A stretch of 64,000 nucleotides of DNA, from assembly GCF_007096885.1 (NCBI RefSeq), contig NZ_VJNO01000031.1, positions 22,912 through 86,911 of the forward strand, read 5' to 3'. The notes under the pieces were generated by a model. The model searched no databases and was not told the origin of the DNA. It saw only the letters and a program-made list of their open reading frames with translations. Source of the stretch: Streptomyces sp. 130. GTDB lineage: Bacteria; Actinomycetota; Actinomycetes; Streptomycetales; Streptomycetaceae. Positions 52,024 through 60,870 of this stretch are shown one piece after another (position 1 is the stretch's first letter; the number at the start of each line of letters is the position of its first letter). The translations under genes were made by a program, and so were the position numbers.

Positions 52024-52653
52024 TCAGGGCCGGGACGCCGGGGCGTCCAGGCCGAGTGCGGGAAGGACCGCGCCCTCCACGAAGCGGACGAGGTAGGTCT
52101 CGTCCGCGTGGGCGCCCGCCAGCATCGGGCGGGCCCGCATCACGCCGAGCAGCTGGGCGGAGACGAACTCCGCCGCCGGGTTGTCCGGCGCCACCTCGCC
52201 GCGCTCGACCCCGCGCCGTACGAGCGCGTCGATCGCGGCCAGCTCCGGCAGGATCAGCGACTCGCGCAGGGCGCACAGCAGCTCCGGGCTCTGCAGCGCC
52301 GCATGGCTCAGCGCCAGCATCAGCGGCGTGTCGCGGCCCGCGCCCTCGCCGATCGCCCGAGCCGCCTCCATCAGGTCGCCCGCCAGCGAACCGGTGTCGA
52401 TCTTCCGCAGGGCGCCGCGCCGGGTGCCGTGCAGGGCGGCCACCACCAGCTCGGGCTTCGAGCCCCACTGGCGGTAGAGCGTGGACTTGCCGCAGCGGGA
52501 GCGGGCGGCGACCCCCTCCATCGTCAGCGACTCGTAGCCGTTCTCCCTCAGCATGTCGAGCACGGCGGTGTAGAGCTCCTGGGCCCGCTCCGGCGTGATC
52601 TTCGAGCGGCGCTGCGCGGGGGGCTGCTCCTGCTCGGTCCGCTGCGGCGACAT
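52024..52653 (-). CDS. TetR-family regulator
   Basis: A 209-residue TetR protein. The helix-turn-helix spans about 20-65 (ELYTAVLDMLRENGYESLTM, EGVAARSRCGKSTLYRQWGS). The C-terminal domain is of the TetR_C_11-like type. ATG at 52653 with AGAGGGATGG upstream. It is divergent from the PAP2-DMT operon, and a large inverted repeat lies in the shared promoter. Confidence 0.88.
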   Translation of the reverse strand: MSPQRTEQEQPPAQRRSKITPERAQELYTAVLDMLRENGYESLTMEGVAARSRCGKSTLYRQWGSKPELVVAALHGTRRGALRKIDTGSLAGDLMEAARAIGEGAGRDTPLMLALSHAALQSPELLCALRESLILPELAAIDALVRRGVERGEVAPDNPAAEFVSAQLLGVMRARPMLAGAHADETYLVRFVEGAVLPALGLDAPASRP

Positions 52654-52688
52654 GTGCCATCCCTCTCTGCGACTCTGCGACGAGGTCC

Positions 52689-52758
52689 ATCGATACGCCA
52701 GTGTACCGATACGCGCGTGTACCGATACGTCGGCGTATCGGTACACTGGCGTATCGAT
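52689..52758. repeat. 26-bp perfect inverted repeat, operator cluster
   Basis: Arm 1, 52689-52714, begins ATCGATACGCCAGTGTACCG; arm 2, 52733-52758, is its exact complement. The spacer (52715-52732) carries another GTGTACCGATACG, so the motif occurs three times. It lies between the divergent TetR and PAP2 starts, and is probably a multi-site TetR operator. Confidence 0.8.
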
Positions 52759-52801
52759 AAGGGCGGACGTCCGCCGAGGAGCATCAGCAGAGGGGCACCG
52801 G

Positions 52802-53617
52802 GTGAAGTACGCCGGCAACACGCCCGCCGATCGGAAGCCGGACACCTTCGCCCGCCCGCCCCTGGTCCGCGAGCTTCTTCTCGTCGTCGGGCTCTTCCTG
52901 ATCTACAAGCTCGGCCGCCAGGCCGCGAACGGCCACGTGGACGAGGCGTTCCACAACGCGGGCCGCGTCTGGGACGTCGAGCGCGCCGTGCACCTGCCCG
53001 GCGAGGGCGCCGTGCAGGGCCTGCTGCTCCACGACGAGACGCTGATCCACCTGGCGAACACCTACTACGCGACCGTGCACTTCCCGGCCACCCTGCTCTT
53101 CCTGGTCTGGCTCTACTGGCGCAGCCCCCGCCACTACGTCTGGGCGCGCCGCGTCCTCGCCGCGCTCACCGGCGCCGCGCTCGCCCTGCACCTGCTCTTC
53201 CCGCTCGCCCCGCCGCGCCTGCTCGCCGCCACCCACCTCGTGGACACCGCCCGGGTGTACGGACCGTCCGTGTACGGGGCCCAGCCGGCCACCGACTCCA
53301 TGGCCAACCAGTTCGCCGCGATGCCCTCGCTGCACTTCGGCTGGGCCGTGATGGTCGGCGTGGGCCTGGTCGTCGCCACCCGTTCCCGGTGGCGCTGGCT
53401 GTGGCTGCTGCACCCGGCGATCACCCTCTTCGTCATCGTCGCCACCGCCAACCACTACTGGCTCGACTCGATCGTGGCGGTCGCGCTGCTCTCCGTGTCG
53501 CTCGCCGCGCTCCGCCTCCCGCGCGCCGAACCGGTCCGCCCGCCGCGGCCGTGGCCGTCCGTCGTACGGCAGCGGGAGCACGCCGCCGGGTACGCCCCCT
53601 CCGGGGCGCAGCGGTGA
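52802..53617 (+). CDS. PAP2-family membrane phosphatase
   Basis: A 271-residue membrane protein of the PAP2/inositol phosphoceramide synthase-like group. It has five or six helices. The phosphatase motifs are AAMPSLHFGWAVM and NHYWLDSIVAVAL. GTG at 52802 with CAGAGGGG upstream. It is translationally coupled to the DMT gene (GTGA) and faces TetR. A role in lipid phosphate recycling is likely. Confidence 0.85.
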   Translation: MKYAGNTPADRKPDTFARPPLVRELLLVVGLFLIYKLGRQAANGHVDEAFHNAGRVWDVERAVHLPGEGAVQGLLLHDETLIHLANTYYATVHFPATLLFLVWLYWRSPRHYVWARRVLAALTGAALALHLLFPLAPPRLLAATHLVDTARVYGPSVYGAQPATDSMANQFAAMPSLHFGWAVMVGVGLVVATRSRWRWLWLLHPAITLFVIVATANHYWLDSIVAVALLSVSLAALRLPRAEPVRPPRPWPSVVRQREHAAGYAPSGAQR

Positions 53618-54549
53618 ACGCCACCCTGGCCGCCGTCGCGCTCTCCCTCGTCTCCGCCGCCGCCTACGCCACGGCGGCGGTCGCCCAGGCCCGGCTGGCC
53701 GGCCGCACCGCGCCCGGCACCGGCACGCTCCGGCTCCTCGGGCGCGGCGCCTGGTGGTGCGCGGTCGGCCTGAACGCCGCCGGTGCGCTGCTGCACGTGG
53801 CGGCCCTGAAGTACGGCCCGCTCACCCTGGTCCAGCCCCTTGGCGCGCTGACCCTGGTCGCGGCCGTCCCGCTCGGCGCCCGGGCCGCGGGCCGCCGGGT
53901 CACGGTCACCGAGTGGCGCGGCACGCTGCTCACCCTGCTCGGCCTCGGCGCCCTGCTCCTGACGGCGGGCGGCGCCGCCCCGCACGAGACCCTGACCATG
54001 ACCGAGGCGCTGGCGGTGGGGGCCGGGACCATGGCGCTCGTCGCCGGGCTCAGCCGCCCCGGCGCCCGCCCCGGGCTCCGGCACGCGGCGGCCTCCGGCA
54101 TCACCTCCGGTGTCGCCTCCGCGCTCACCCAGACCCTCACCGTCGCGGTGACCGACCACACCCGACCGCTGCTCGACGCACGCCTGGTGGTCGTCGCCGT
54201 GCTGGTCTCCGCCTTCGCGATGGGCGGGCTGCTGCTCTCCCAGACCGCCTACCGGGGCGGGCTCGGGGCCCCGCTGGCCGTCGTCACCCTCGCCAACCCG
54301 GTCGCCGCCGCGGCCATCGGCCTGGCGCTGCTGGGGGAGCGGTTCCAGGGCGGACCGGCCGGTCTGGTCCCGGCGCTGCTCGGCACGGTCGCGGCGGTCC
54401 GGGGCGTGGTGCTCCTCACCCGCGCCCAGGCACAGACCGCGCCCGCGGTGGCCGGGGCCGCGCCGGCCACCGCGTCGCGGGTGGTCATCAGCGGCCCTCG
54501 CGTCGCGCGCCGCGAGCAACGACGCCGGGTCGGCGCGGGGCGCCACTGA
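53614..54549 (+). CDS. DMT-superfamily membrane transporter
   Basis: A 311-residue protein with about nine or ten helices. Two EamA-type repeats are visible (LHVAALKYGPLTLVQPLGAL and LGAPLAVVTLANPVAAAAIG). The C-terminus is basic and cytoplasmic. GTG overlaps the PAP2 stop. Members of this NIPA/EamA group move Mg2+ or metabolites; the substrate is unknown. It is probably regulated by the TetR protein together with PAP2. Confidence 0.82.
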   Translation: MNATLAAVALSLVSAAAYATAAVAQARLAGRTAPGTGTLRLLGRGAWWCAVGLNAAGALLHVAALKYGPLTLVQPLGALTLVAAVPLGARAAGRRVTVTEWRGTLLTLLGLGALLLTAGGAAPHETLTMTEALAVGAGTMALVAGLSRPGARPGLRHAAASGITSGVASALTQTLTVAVTDHTRPLLDARLVVVAVLVSAFAMGGLLLSQTAYRGGLGAPLAVVTLANPVAAAAIGLALLGERFQGGPAGLVPALLGTVAAVRGVVLLTRAQAQTAPAVAGAAPATASRVVISGPRVARREQRRRVGAGRH

Positions 54550-54567
54550 TCCCGTGCGCTGTACGAG

Positions 54568-55116
54568 TCACGGGGCCCCGCACGCCTGCTCCGGATAGTC
54601 CTCCAGCGCCCGGGTCAGCCACCCGATCCAGAAGTTCTCCAGGTCGATGCCGCCGCGCAGCACCAGATGCCGCAGCCGGTCCCCGGGCGTGTCCCGCTCC
54701 GGTGGGAAGTCCCGGATCTCGATCTCCCGGTACTCCGCGAGCTGCCGCCGGTGCAGTTCGAGGTGGCGGCGCAGCTCCGCGTCGAGGCCGGGCGCCCCGA
54801 CGACCGCCGCCGCCCGCATCCGCAGCAGCAGCGGATCACGGACCTGCTTGGGGTCCTCCTGCCGGGCGACCCACGCGGACAGCGCCTCGCGGCCCGCCGG
54901 CAGCACCTCGTACTCCTTCTTCTGCCCCCGGGCCGGCTGTGCCGGCTCCAGGGCCCTGATCTGCCCGGCCTGCTCCAGCTTGCCCAGCTCGCGGTAGATC
55001 TGCTGGTGCGTCGCCGACCAGAAGTAGCCGATCGACCGGTCGAACCTGCGGGTCAGCTCCAGCCCCGACGAGGGTTTCTCCAGCAGGGCGGTGAGGATCG
55101 CGTGCGGCAGTGACAT
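54568..55116 (-). CDS. PadR-family regulator
   Basis: A 182-residue PadR protein. The winged helix spans about 1-85 (SLPHAILTALLEKPSSGLEL, TRRFDRSIGYFWSATHQQIY, RELGKLEQAGQI). The C-terminal dimerisation helices follow. I chose the ATG at 55116 because AGGA lies eight bases upstream; another ATG three codons earlier lacks it. It lies 52 bases downstream of the 2,4-dienoyl-CoA reductase, so the pair is likely one transcript and PadR a local regulator. Confidence 0.88.
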   Translation of the reverse strand: MSLPHAILTALLEKPSSGLELTRRFDRSIGYFWSATHQQIYRELGKLEQAGQIRALEPAQPARGQKKEYEVLPAGREALSAWVARQEDPKQVRDPLLLRMRAAAVVGAPGLDAELRRHLELHRRQLAEYREIEIRDFPPERDTPGDRLRHLVLRGGIDLENFWIGWLTRALEDYPEQACGAP

Positions 55117-55168
55117 GGGGTGCATCCTAGGGACGGCCGGACGGGCCGAAGCCGTCCGGCCGTCCGGT

Positions 55169-57184
55169 TCAGAGCGCGGCGGCGAGCTCCGTGCCCTGCC
55201 GGATCGCGCGCTTGGCGTCCAGCTCGGCCGCGACGTCGGCGCCCCCGATCAGGTGCGCCTCGCGGCCGGCGGCGCGCAGCTCCTCGTACAGGTCCCGGCG
55301 CGGGTCCTGCCCGGCGCACAGCACGATCGTGTCGACCGGCAGTACGTGGTGCTCCCCGCCCACCGTGATGTGCAGGCCCTCGTCGTCGATCCGGTCGTAG
55401 CCGACGCCCGCCGTCATCGTGACCCCGCGGTGGCGGAGCTCGGTGCGGTGGATCCAGCCGGTCGTCTTCCCGAGGCCCGCGCCGACCTTGCTCGTCCTGC
55501 GCTGCAGGAGGTGGACGGTGCGCGCCGGCTCCGGGCGCTCCGGGGCCGTGAGCCCGCCGCGCCCGCGGTACTCCGTGTCGACGCCCCACTGCCGGAAGAA
55601 CACCTCCGGGTCGAGGCTCGCCTCCTCGCCGCCGTCGGTCAGGAACTCCGCCACGTCGAAGCCGATCCCGCCCGCGCCGACGAGCGCGACGCGGTCGCCG
55701 ACCGGCGCACCGTGCCGCAGCACGTCGAGGTAGCCGACGACGCTCGGGTGGTCGATGCCGGGGATCGCCGGGGTCCGGGGCGTGACCCCGGTGGCCAGCA
55801 CCACCTCGTCGTAGCCGTCGAGATCCCCCGCGCCGACCGGCGTGCCCAGCCGCAGTGCGACCTTCTCCTCCGCGAGCCGGGTCCGGAAGTAGCGCAGCGT
55901 CTCGCCGAACTCCTCCTTGCCGGGCACCCGGCGGGCCACGTTCAGCTGACCGCCGATCTCGTCGGCAGCGTCGAAGAGCGTCACCTCGTGGCCGCGCTCG
56001 GCGGCCGTGACCGCGCAGGCGAGACCGGCGGGCCCGGCGCCGACGACGGCGACGCGCTTGCGGGTGCGGGTCGGCGACAGGACGAGTTCCGTCTCGTGGC
56101 AGGCGCGCGGATTGACCAGGCAGGAGGTGACCTTCCCGCTGAAGACGTGGTCCAGGCACGCCTGGTTGCAGCCGATGCAGGTGTTGATCGCGTCCGCCCG
56201 GCCGGCCGCCGCCTTCGCGACGAAGTCCGGGTCGGCGAGGAACGGGCGGGCCATCGACACCATGTCGGCCCGGCCCGAGGCGAGGACCTGCTCGGCCACC
56301 TCGGGGGTGTTGACGCGGTTGCTCGTCACCAGCGGTACGGAGACGGCTCCGCGCACCTTCTCGGTGACCCAGGTGAACGCGGCCCGGGGCACCGAGGTCG
56401 CGATGGTGGGGATGCGGGCCTCGTGCCAGCCGATGCCGGTGTTGATGATGGTCGCGCCGGCCGCCTCGATCTCCTTGGCCAGGTGCACGACCTCCTCCAG
56501 GGACGAGCCGCCGGGCACCAGGTCCAGCATCGAGAGCCGGTAGATGATGACGAAGTCGTCGCCGGCCCGCTCGCGGACCCGGCGCACGATCTCGACGGGG
56601 AAGCGGATGCGGTTCTCGTACGAGCCGCCCCAGCGGTCCTCGCGGTGGTTGGTCGCAGAGGCGATGAACTCGTTGATCAGATAGCCCTCGGAGCCCATGA
56701 TCTCGACGCCGTCGTACCCCGCGCTGCGGGCCAGCGCCGCCGCCGTCGCGAAGTCCTCGATCGTCGCCTCGACCTCGTCGTCGGTCAGGGCGTGCGGCGT
56801 GAACGCGCTGATCGGCGCCTGCAGCGCGCTCGGCGCCACCAGGTCCGGGTGGTGCGCGTACCGGCCGAAATGCAGGATCTGCATGGCGATCCGGCCGCCC
56901 GCCTCGTGCACCGCCGAGGTCACCCGGCGGTGCTCGGCCGCCTCCGCCTCGGTGGTCATCTTCGCGCCGCCGGGGAAGGAGCAGCCCCGCTCGTTGGGCG
57001 CGATGCCGCCGGTGACCATGAGGCCGACACCGCCCCGGGCACGCTCGGCGTAGAAGGCCGCCATGCGCTCGAAGCCGTTCTCGACCTCTTCCAGGCCGAC
57101 GTGCATCGACCCCATCAGGACCCTGTTCGGCAGGGTGGTGAACCCGAGGTCGAGCGGGCTCAGAAGGTGCGGATACGGGCTCAT
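55169..57184 (-). CDS. fadH: NADPH-dependent 2,4-dienoyl-CoA reductase (FadH type)
   Basis: A 671-residue flavoprotein. The Old Yellow Enzyme-like TIM barrel spans about 1-370 (LGFTTLPNRVLMGSMHVGLE, ILHFGRYAHHPDLVAPSALQ, YDGVEIMGSEGYLINEF). The [4Fe-4S] Cys cluster is CIGCNQACLDHVFSGKVTSC. FAD and NADPH domains follow (VAVVGAGPAGLACAVTAAER, VALVGAGGIGFDVAEFLTD). It reduces 2,4-dienoyl-CoA in the degradation of unsaturated fatty acids. ATG at 57184 with GAGGAG upstream. A 28-bp palindrome lies upstream. Confidence 0.92.
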   Translation of the reverse strand: MSPYPHLLSPLDLGFTTLPNRVLMGSMHVGLEEVENGFERMAAFYAERARGGVGLMVTGGIAPNERGCSFPGGAKMTTEAEAAEHRRVTSAVHEAGGRIAMQILHFGRYAHHPDLVAPSALQAPISAFTPHALTDDEVEATIEDFATAAALARSAGYDGVEIMGSEGYLINEFIASATNHREDRWGGSYENRIRFPVEIVRRVRERAGDDFVIIYRLSMLDLVPGGSSLEEVVHLAKEIEAAGATIINTGIGWHEARIPTIATSVPRAAFTWVTEKVRGAVSVPLVTSNRVNTPEVAEQVLASGRADMVSMARPFLADPDFVAKAAAGRADAINTCIGCNQACLDHVFSGKVTSCLVNPRACHETELVLSPTRTRKRVAVVGAGPAGLACAVTAAERGHEVTLFDAADEIGGQLNVARRVPGKEEFGETLRYFRTRLAEEKVALRLGTPVGAGDLDGYDEVVLATGVTPRTPAIPGIDHPSVVGYLDVLRHGAPVGDRVALVGAGGIGFDVAEFLTDGGEEASLDPEVFFRQWGVDTEYRGRGGLTAPERPEPARTVHLLQRRTSKVGAGLGKTTGWIHRTELRHRGVTMTAGVGYDRIDDEGLHITVGGEHHVLPVDTIVLCAGQDPRRDLYEELRAAGREAHLIGGADVAAELDAKRAIRQGTELAAAL

Positions 57185-57232
57185 GCGGCGGCTCCTCGGT
57201 GTGGCGTCGCCCCAGTTCTAGACCACCGCCGC

Positions 57233-57260
57233 GCCATTGTGCAACAAGTTGCACAATGGC
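57233..57260. promoter_or_regulatory. 28-bp perfect palindrome before fadH
   Basis: The arms GCCATTGTGCAAC and GTTGCACAATGGC surround AA. It is centred about 60 bases upstream of the fadH ATG, the distance of a repressor site. Candidate binding protein: the PadR encoded downstream of fadH. Confidence 0.75.
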
Positions 57261-57431
57261 GTTCGCCGCACTGTGTCACGGCTCACGCCCCGGGGTGAGC
57301 CGCCCGGGACGGGTCGCCCGGATGGAGTAACACCACGGTCCGCGCACTCCGTGCGGCGCGGAGAGTGGTGACGTACGGAACCGAGGGGCTCGCGTCGTCC
57401 GGGCGGGCCCCGGAACCCACCGGAGACCTCC

Positions 57432-57956
57432 ATGGGCTGCGTCAATCGTCACGACCTCGGTCTGCTCGTCCTGCGCGCCGGCACCGGCGCGGTGCTCGCC
57501 GCGCACGGCGCCCAGAAGCTCTTCGGGTGGTTCGGCGGCGGGGGAGTGGAAGGGACCACCGCCGCGATGGAGGCGATGGGCTTCCATCCGCCGAAGCACA
57601 GCGCGCTCGCCGCCGGGCTCGGTGAGGCGGGCGGCGGCGCGCTGCTCGCCCTGGGCCTGGCCACACCGGCCGCCGGAGCGGCGGCGGCCGGTGCGATGGC
57701 GGGCGCGGTGGCCGTCCACGCGCCCGCGGGGTTCTTCGCGCAGGGCGGCGGCTACGAATATCCGGCGTTCCTCGGCTTCACCGCGGCGGCGATCGGGCTG
57801 GCCGGCCCCGGCCGCTACTCCGTCGACCACGCGACCGGGCACGCGTTCAACCAGCCGTGGACGGTCGCGCTGGCCTTCGCCGGCAGCGCGGCGGCGGCCG
57901 TGGCGGTGGTGGGCAGGCGGGCCCGGGCCCAGATGCCGGAGGCGGAGGAGTTCTGA
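57432..57956 (+). CDS. DoxX-family membrane protein
   Basis: A 174-residue protein with four helices. The DoxX signature is LGLLVLRAGTGAVLAAHGAQ, then KLFGWFGGGG, followed by GFHPPKHSALAAGLGEAGGG. DoxX proteins take part in redox and thiol homeostasis at the membrane (in mycobacteria with SodA/SseA). ATG has GGAG upstream. It is alone between fadH and the diiron operon. Confidence 0.85.
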   Translation: MGCVNRHDLGLLVLRAGTGAVLAAHGAQKLFGWFGGGGVEGTTAAMEAMGFHPPKHSALAAGLGEAGGGALLALGLATPAAGAAAAGAMAGAVAVHAPAGFFAQGGGYEYPAFLGFTAAAIGLAGPGRYSVDHATGHAFNQPWTVALAFAGSAAAAVAVVGRRARAQMPEAEEF

Positions 57957-57979
57957 GCGGGTCCCCCGCGACGCGCCCC

Positions 57980-59614
57980 TCAGCGGCGCCCCTTCGACGC
58001 CGCGACCAGCTCCGCGACCGTGCCGAACTTCACCCTGGGGCGGCCCCCGTCCCGGCCCCGCGCCCGCTCAGCCCGGTCGATCGCGGCCAGGCCCCGGGCA
58101 TCGACCACCTGGCGGCTGCGCCCCCGGACCAGGCGGCCGAACGCCTTGGCCGGGTGGACGGGGGACGGGAGCGCGCCGGCGACCGCGTCCGCGAGCAGCG
58201 TGCCGACCGTCTCGGCGGCGCAGGTGCGGTTGGCGCCGATGCCCCCGGAGGGCCCCCGCTTGATCCAGCCGACGACATAGGTGCCGGGCATCCCCGCCAC
58301 CCGGCCGCCCTCGTGCGGCACCGTGCCGCTCGCCTCGTCGAAGGGCAGTCCGGGGACCGCCAGCCCCCGGTAGCCGATGGCCCGCAGGAACAGCCCCGCC
58401 GGTATCGCGGACTCGCCCCCCTCCGCCGTGACCCGGACGCCCTCCACATGGTCCCGGCCGGTGATCTCCAGGGGCGCCGAGTGGAAGCGGAGCACGATGC
58501 GCCGGCCCGGTGCCGGCGGGCCCGACCAGTCCACGCGCTCCCGGCGCACCCCGCGCAGTACGGCGGCCGTGCTCCCGGACACGGCCCCCTCGATCGCCGG
58601 GCCGACGCGCGGATCGTGGTCGTCCACGACCAGCTCCACACCCGGAAGGTGCTTGAGGGCGAGCAGCTCGGACGACGTGCAGGCGGCGTCCTCGGGGCCG
58701 CGCCGCCCGAGCAGGACGACCTCGCGCACCCCGGAGCCGCGCAGGGCGGCCAGCGCGTGGTCGGCGATGTCGGTGCCCGCGAGCGCCGCCGGGTCCGCGA
58801 CGAGGACGCGCGCGACGTCGAGCGCCACGTTGCCGTTCCCCGCGACGACCACCCGCTCGGCCCGCGACAGGTCCACGGCGTCCGGTGCCACCTCGGGATG
58901 CGCGTTGTACCAGGAGACGAACGAGGTCGCCGCGATGCTCGACGGCAGGTCCTCGCCCGGGACGGCGAGCCGGCGGTCGGCGCCGGCCCCGACCGCGTAG
59001 ATCACCGCGTGGTGGTGCGCGGCCAGCTCCTCGGCCGAGACGTGCGTGCCGGCCTCGACGCCGAGGTGCATCCGCACCCTGGGATGGGCGTGGAACCGGG
59101 CGAACGTCTCGCCGACCCCCTTCGTCCCCGGGTGGTCCGGCGCGACGCCGTACCGGACGAGCCCGCCGGCCACCGGCAGCCGGTCGATCAGGGTCACCTC
59201 GGCGTTGGTGTGCAGCAGCAGGTCCTCGGCCGCGTACATACCGGCGGGCCCGGTGCCGACGACCGCGACCCGGATCGGCGCGAAGTCGGACGGCAGGCTG
59301 CGCGTGAACGAAGGGGCGCCCCAGGCATGGAAGTTGGGCCCGGCGACGGGCTCCGGCTCCCGGTCCGCGAAATAGGCCGCGTTGATGGCGGCGTACTCCT
59401 CGCGCGCCCCGAAGAGGCTGTCCACCGGGAAGATCGCGTCCACCGGGCAGGCGTCGGCGCAGGCCCCGCAGTCGATGCAGGTCTCCGGGTCGACGTAGAG
59501 CATCTCCGTACGGCCGAAGTCCGGCTCCTCCGGCGTCGGATGGATGCAGTTGACGGGGCACACGGCGACACAGGTGGCGTCGTTGCAGCAGGTCTGGGTG
59601 ATGGCGTAGGTCAT
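57980..59614 (-). CDS. ferredoxin-fused ferredoxin-NADP reductase
   Basis: A 544-residue flavoprotein with an N-terminal ferredoxin domain. The first cluster region is TQTCCNDATCVAVCPVNCIHP and the second CIDCGACADACPVDAI, so it carries a 7Fe or 2x[4Fe-4S] ferredoxin. The rest is an FprA-like FAD/NADP reductase (VAVVGTGPAGMYAAEDLLL, VVVAGNGNVALDVARVLVA). It passes electrons from NADPH to the ferredoxin. It lies 25 bases after the AurF-type oxygenase and is the likely reductase for it. Confidence 0.9.
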   Translation of the reverse strand: MTYAITQTCCNDATCVAVCPVNCIHPTPEEPDFGRTEMLYVDPETCIDCGACADACPVDAIFPVDSLFGAREEYAAINAAYFADREPEPVAGPNFHAWGAPSFTRSLPSDFAPIRVAVVGTGPAGMYAAEDLLLHTNAEVTLIDRLPVAGGLVRYGVAPDHPGTKGVGETFARFHAHPRVRMHLGVEAGTHVSAEELAAHHHAVIYAVGAGADRRLAVPGEDLPSSIAATSFVSWYNAHPEVAPDAVDLSRAERVVVAGNGNVALDVARVLVADPAALAGTDIADHALAALRGSGVREVVLLGRRGPEDAACTSSELLALKHLPGVELVVDDHDPRVGPAIEGAVSGSTAAVLRGVRRERVDWSGPPAPGRRIVLRFHSAPLEITGRDHVEGVRVTAEGGESAIPAGLFLRAIGYRGLAVPGLPFDEASGTVPHEGGRVAGMPGTYVVGWIKRGPSGGIGANRTCAAETVGTLLADAVAGALPSPVHPAKAFGRLVRGRSRQVVDARGLAAIDRAERARGRDGGRPRVKFGTVAELVAASKGRR

Positions 59615-59639
59615 GGTCGGCTCGGGCTCTCGGCTCGGG

Positions 59640-60554
59640 TCAGATCAGGTCGGCGCGCTTGTAGAAGAACAGGGCCGGCTTCGTCAGCAGACGCGCCGAG
59701 GCCAGGAACTCCATCAGCCCCGAACAGCTCGACCGCATCAGGGACTTGTGGTGCTCGTTGGCCTTCGCCTCGGCCCGGGCCCGGTCGCCGTCCAGCCCGG
59801 CGTTCGCGTAGACGTCCCGGTTCACCATGCTGGTGACGATGTAGTACGAGGCGATGGCGACGACGAGCGCGTTGAGGTGGCGGCGCACCGGGCCCGCGTC
59901 GCGCAGGCGCCTGCGGGTCTCGTCGCGGGCGAACTTCATGTGGCGGGACTCCTCCACCACATGGATGTTGTTGATCGTGCGCACGAACGGCGCCACGCGC
60001 TCGTCGCGCATCCAGTCGCGCTGCATCACGTCGAGCACCTCCTCCGCCACCAGGATCGCCGCGTACGCCGCCTCGCCGAAGGCAAGGGTCTTGAAGGCGC
60101 GGCCCAGTTCGAGCACCGGGCGGCGCGGCCGGTACGCCGGTGCGCCCAGCTTCGCCGCACCCCGGGCGAACATGATCGAGTGCCGGCACTCGTCGGCGAC
60201 CTCGGTCAGGGCCCACTGGAAACGCGGGTCGGTGGGGTCCTTGGCGTACATGTCGCGGAGCACCATCTGCTGGAGGATCATCTCGAACCAGATGCCGGTG
60301 CTGGCGACGGATGCGGCCTCCTGGCGGGTCAGTGCCTTGCGCTGATCCTCCGTCAACTCGCCCCAGTAGGCGGTGCCGTAGAGCGTGCTCCACTCCGGGC
60401 TCGCGCCGTGGTGGCCGGTGTCCAGGGGGGTGTTCCAGTCCACCTCGGTGGCCGGGTCGTACGAGAGCTTCGCGGACGAATCGAGCAGGCGCCGGGCGAC
60501 GTCCTGCTCGGCGGCCCGGTCCTGGTCCTCCGGCCGAACGGTGCTGCTTGCCAT
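59640..60554 (-). CDS. AurF-type diiron oxygenase
   Basis: A 304-residue helical diiron protein of the AurF family (p-aminobenzoate N-oxygenase). Iron-ligand Glu/His are in LTRQEAASVASTGIWFEMIL, VADECRHSIMFARGA, VAEEVLDVMQRDWM and NNIHVVEESRHMKFARDE. It may oxidise an amine or an alkyl/aryl substrate with O2, supplied with electrons by the ferredoxin reductase downstream. ATG 60554. Two tandem operators lie about 100 bases upstream. Confidence 0.88.
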   Translation of the reverse strand: MASSTVRPEDQDRAAEQDVARRLLDSSAKLSYDPATEVDWNTPLDTGHHGASPEWSTLYGTAYWGELTEDQRKALTRQEAASVASTGIWFEMILQQMVLRDMYAKDPTDPRFQWALTEVADECRHSIMFARGAAKLGAPAYRPRRPVLELGRAFKTLAFGEAAYAAILVAEEVLDVMQRDWMRDERVAPFVRTINNIHVVEESRHMKFARDETRRRLRDAGPVRRHLNALVVAIASYYIVTSMVNRDVYANAGLDGDRARAEAKANEHHKSLMRSSCSGLMEFLASARLLTKPALFFYKRADLI

Positions 60555-60650
60555 GCTGCGGCTCCTTGACTCGAGAGATCGACCCGGCGCCGTCCGGCCC
60601 TCATCGTGTACCGCCCGATGAGATCTCCGGCCGTCGGACGCCGCCCTCGC

Positions 60651-60697
60651 TTGTTAGACGCGGTGTCTAGCAAGCTGTTAGACGGAAGGTATAGCAA
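60651..60697. promoter_or_regulatory. two tandem TetR-type operators before the AurF operon
   Basis: Site 1 (60651-60673) is TTGTTAGAC-n5-GTCTAGCAA; site 2 (60675-60697) is CTGTTAGAC-n5-GTATAGCAA. Each is a 23-base imperfect palindrome, and the two are 24 bases apart. No TetR gene is adjacent, so the regulator may be elsewhere. Confidence 0.7.
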
Positions 60698-60870
60698 GAG
60701 GCGCGCGCCCACTACCCCCGCGTAGGAAATTCGCACGTTCTCTCCACGCTGCACGGGTGCGCGGGTGCGGGCCGCGGGGGTCCTTGTCCGCGGACCGGGG
60801 CCGGGGGATCATGGCGGTCTGCCGCGGCCCGGTGGTGCCGGCCCCGGGCCGGCCGACCCGGGGGAGCGTC

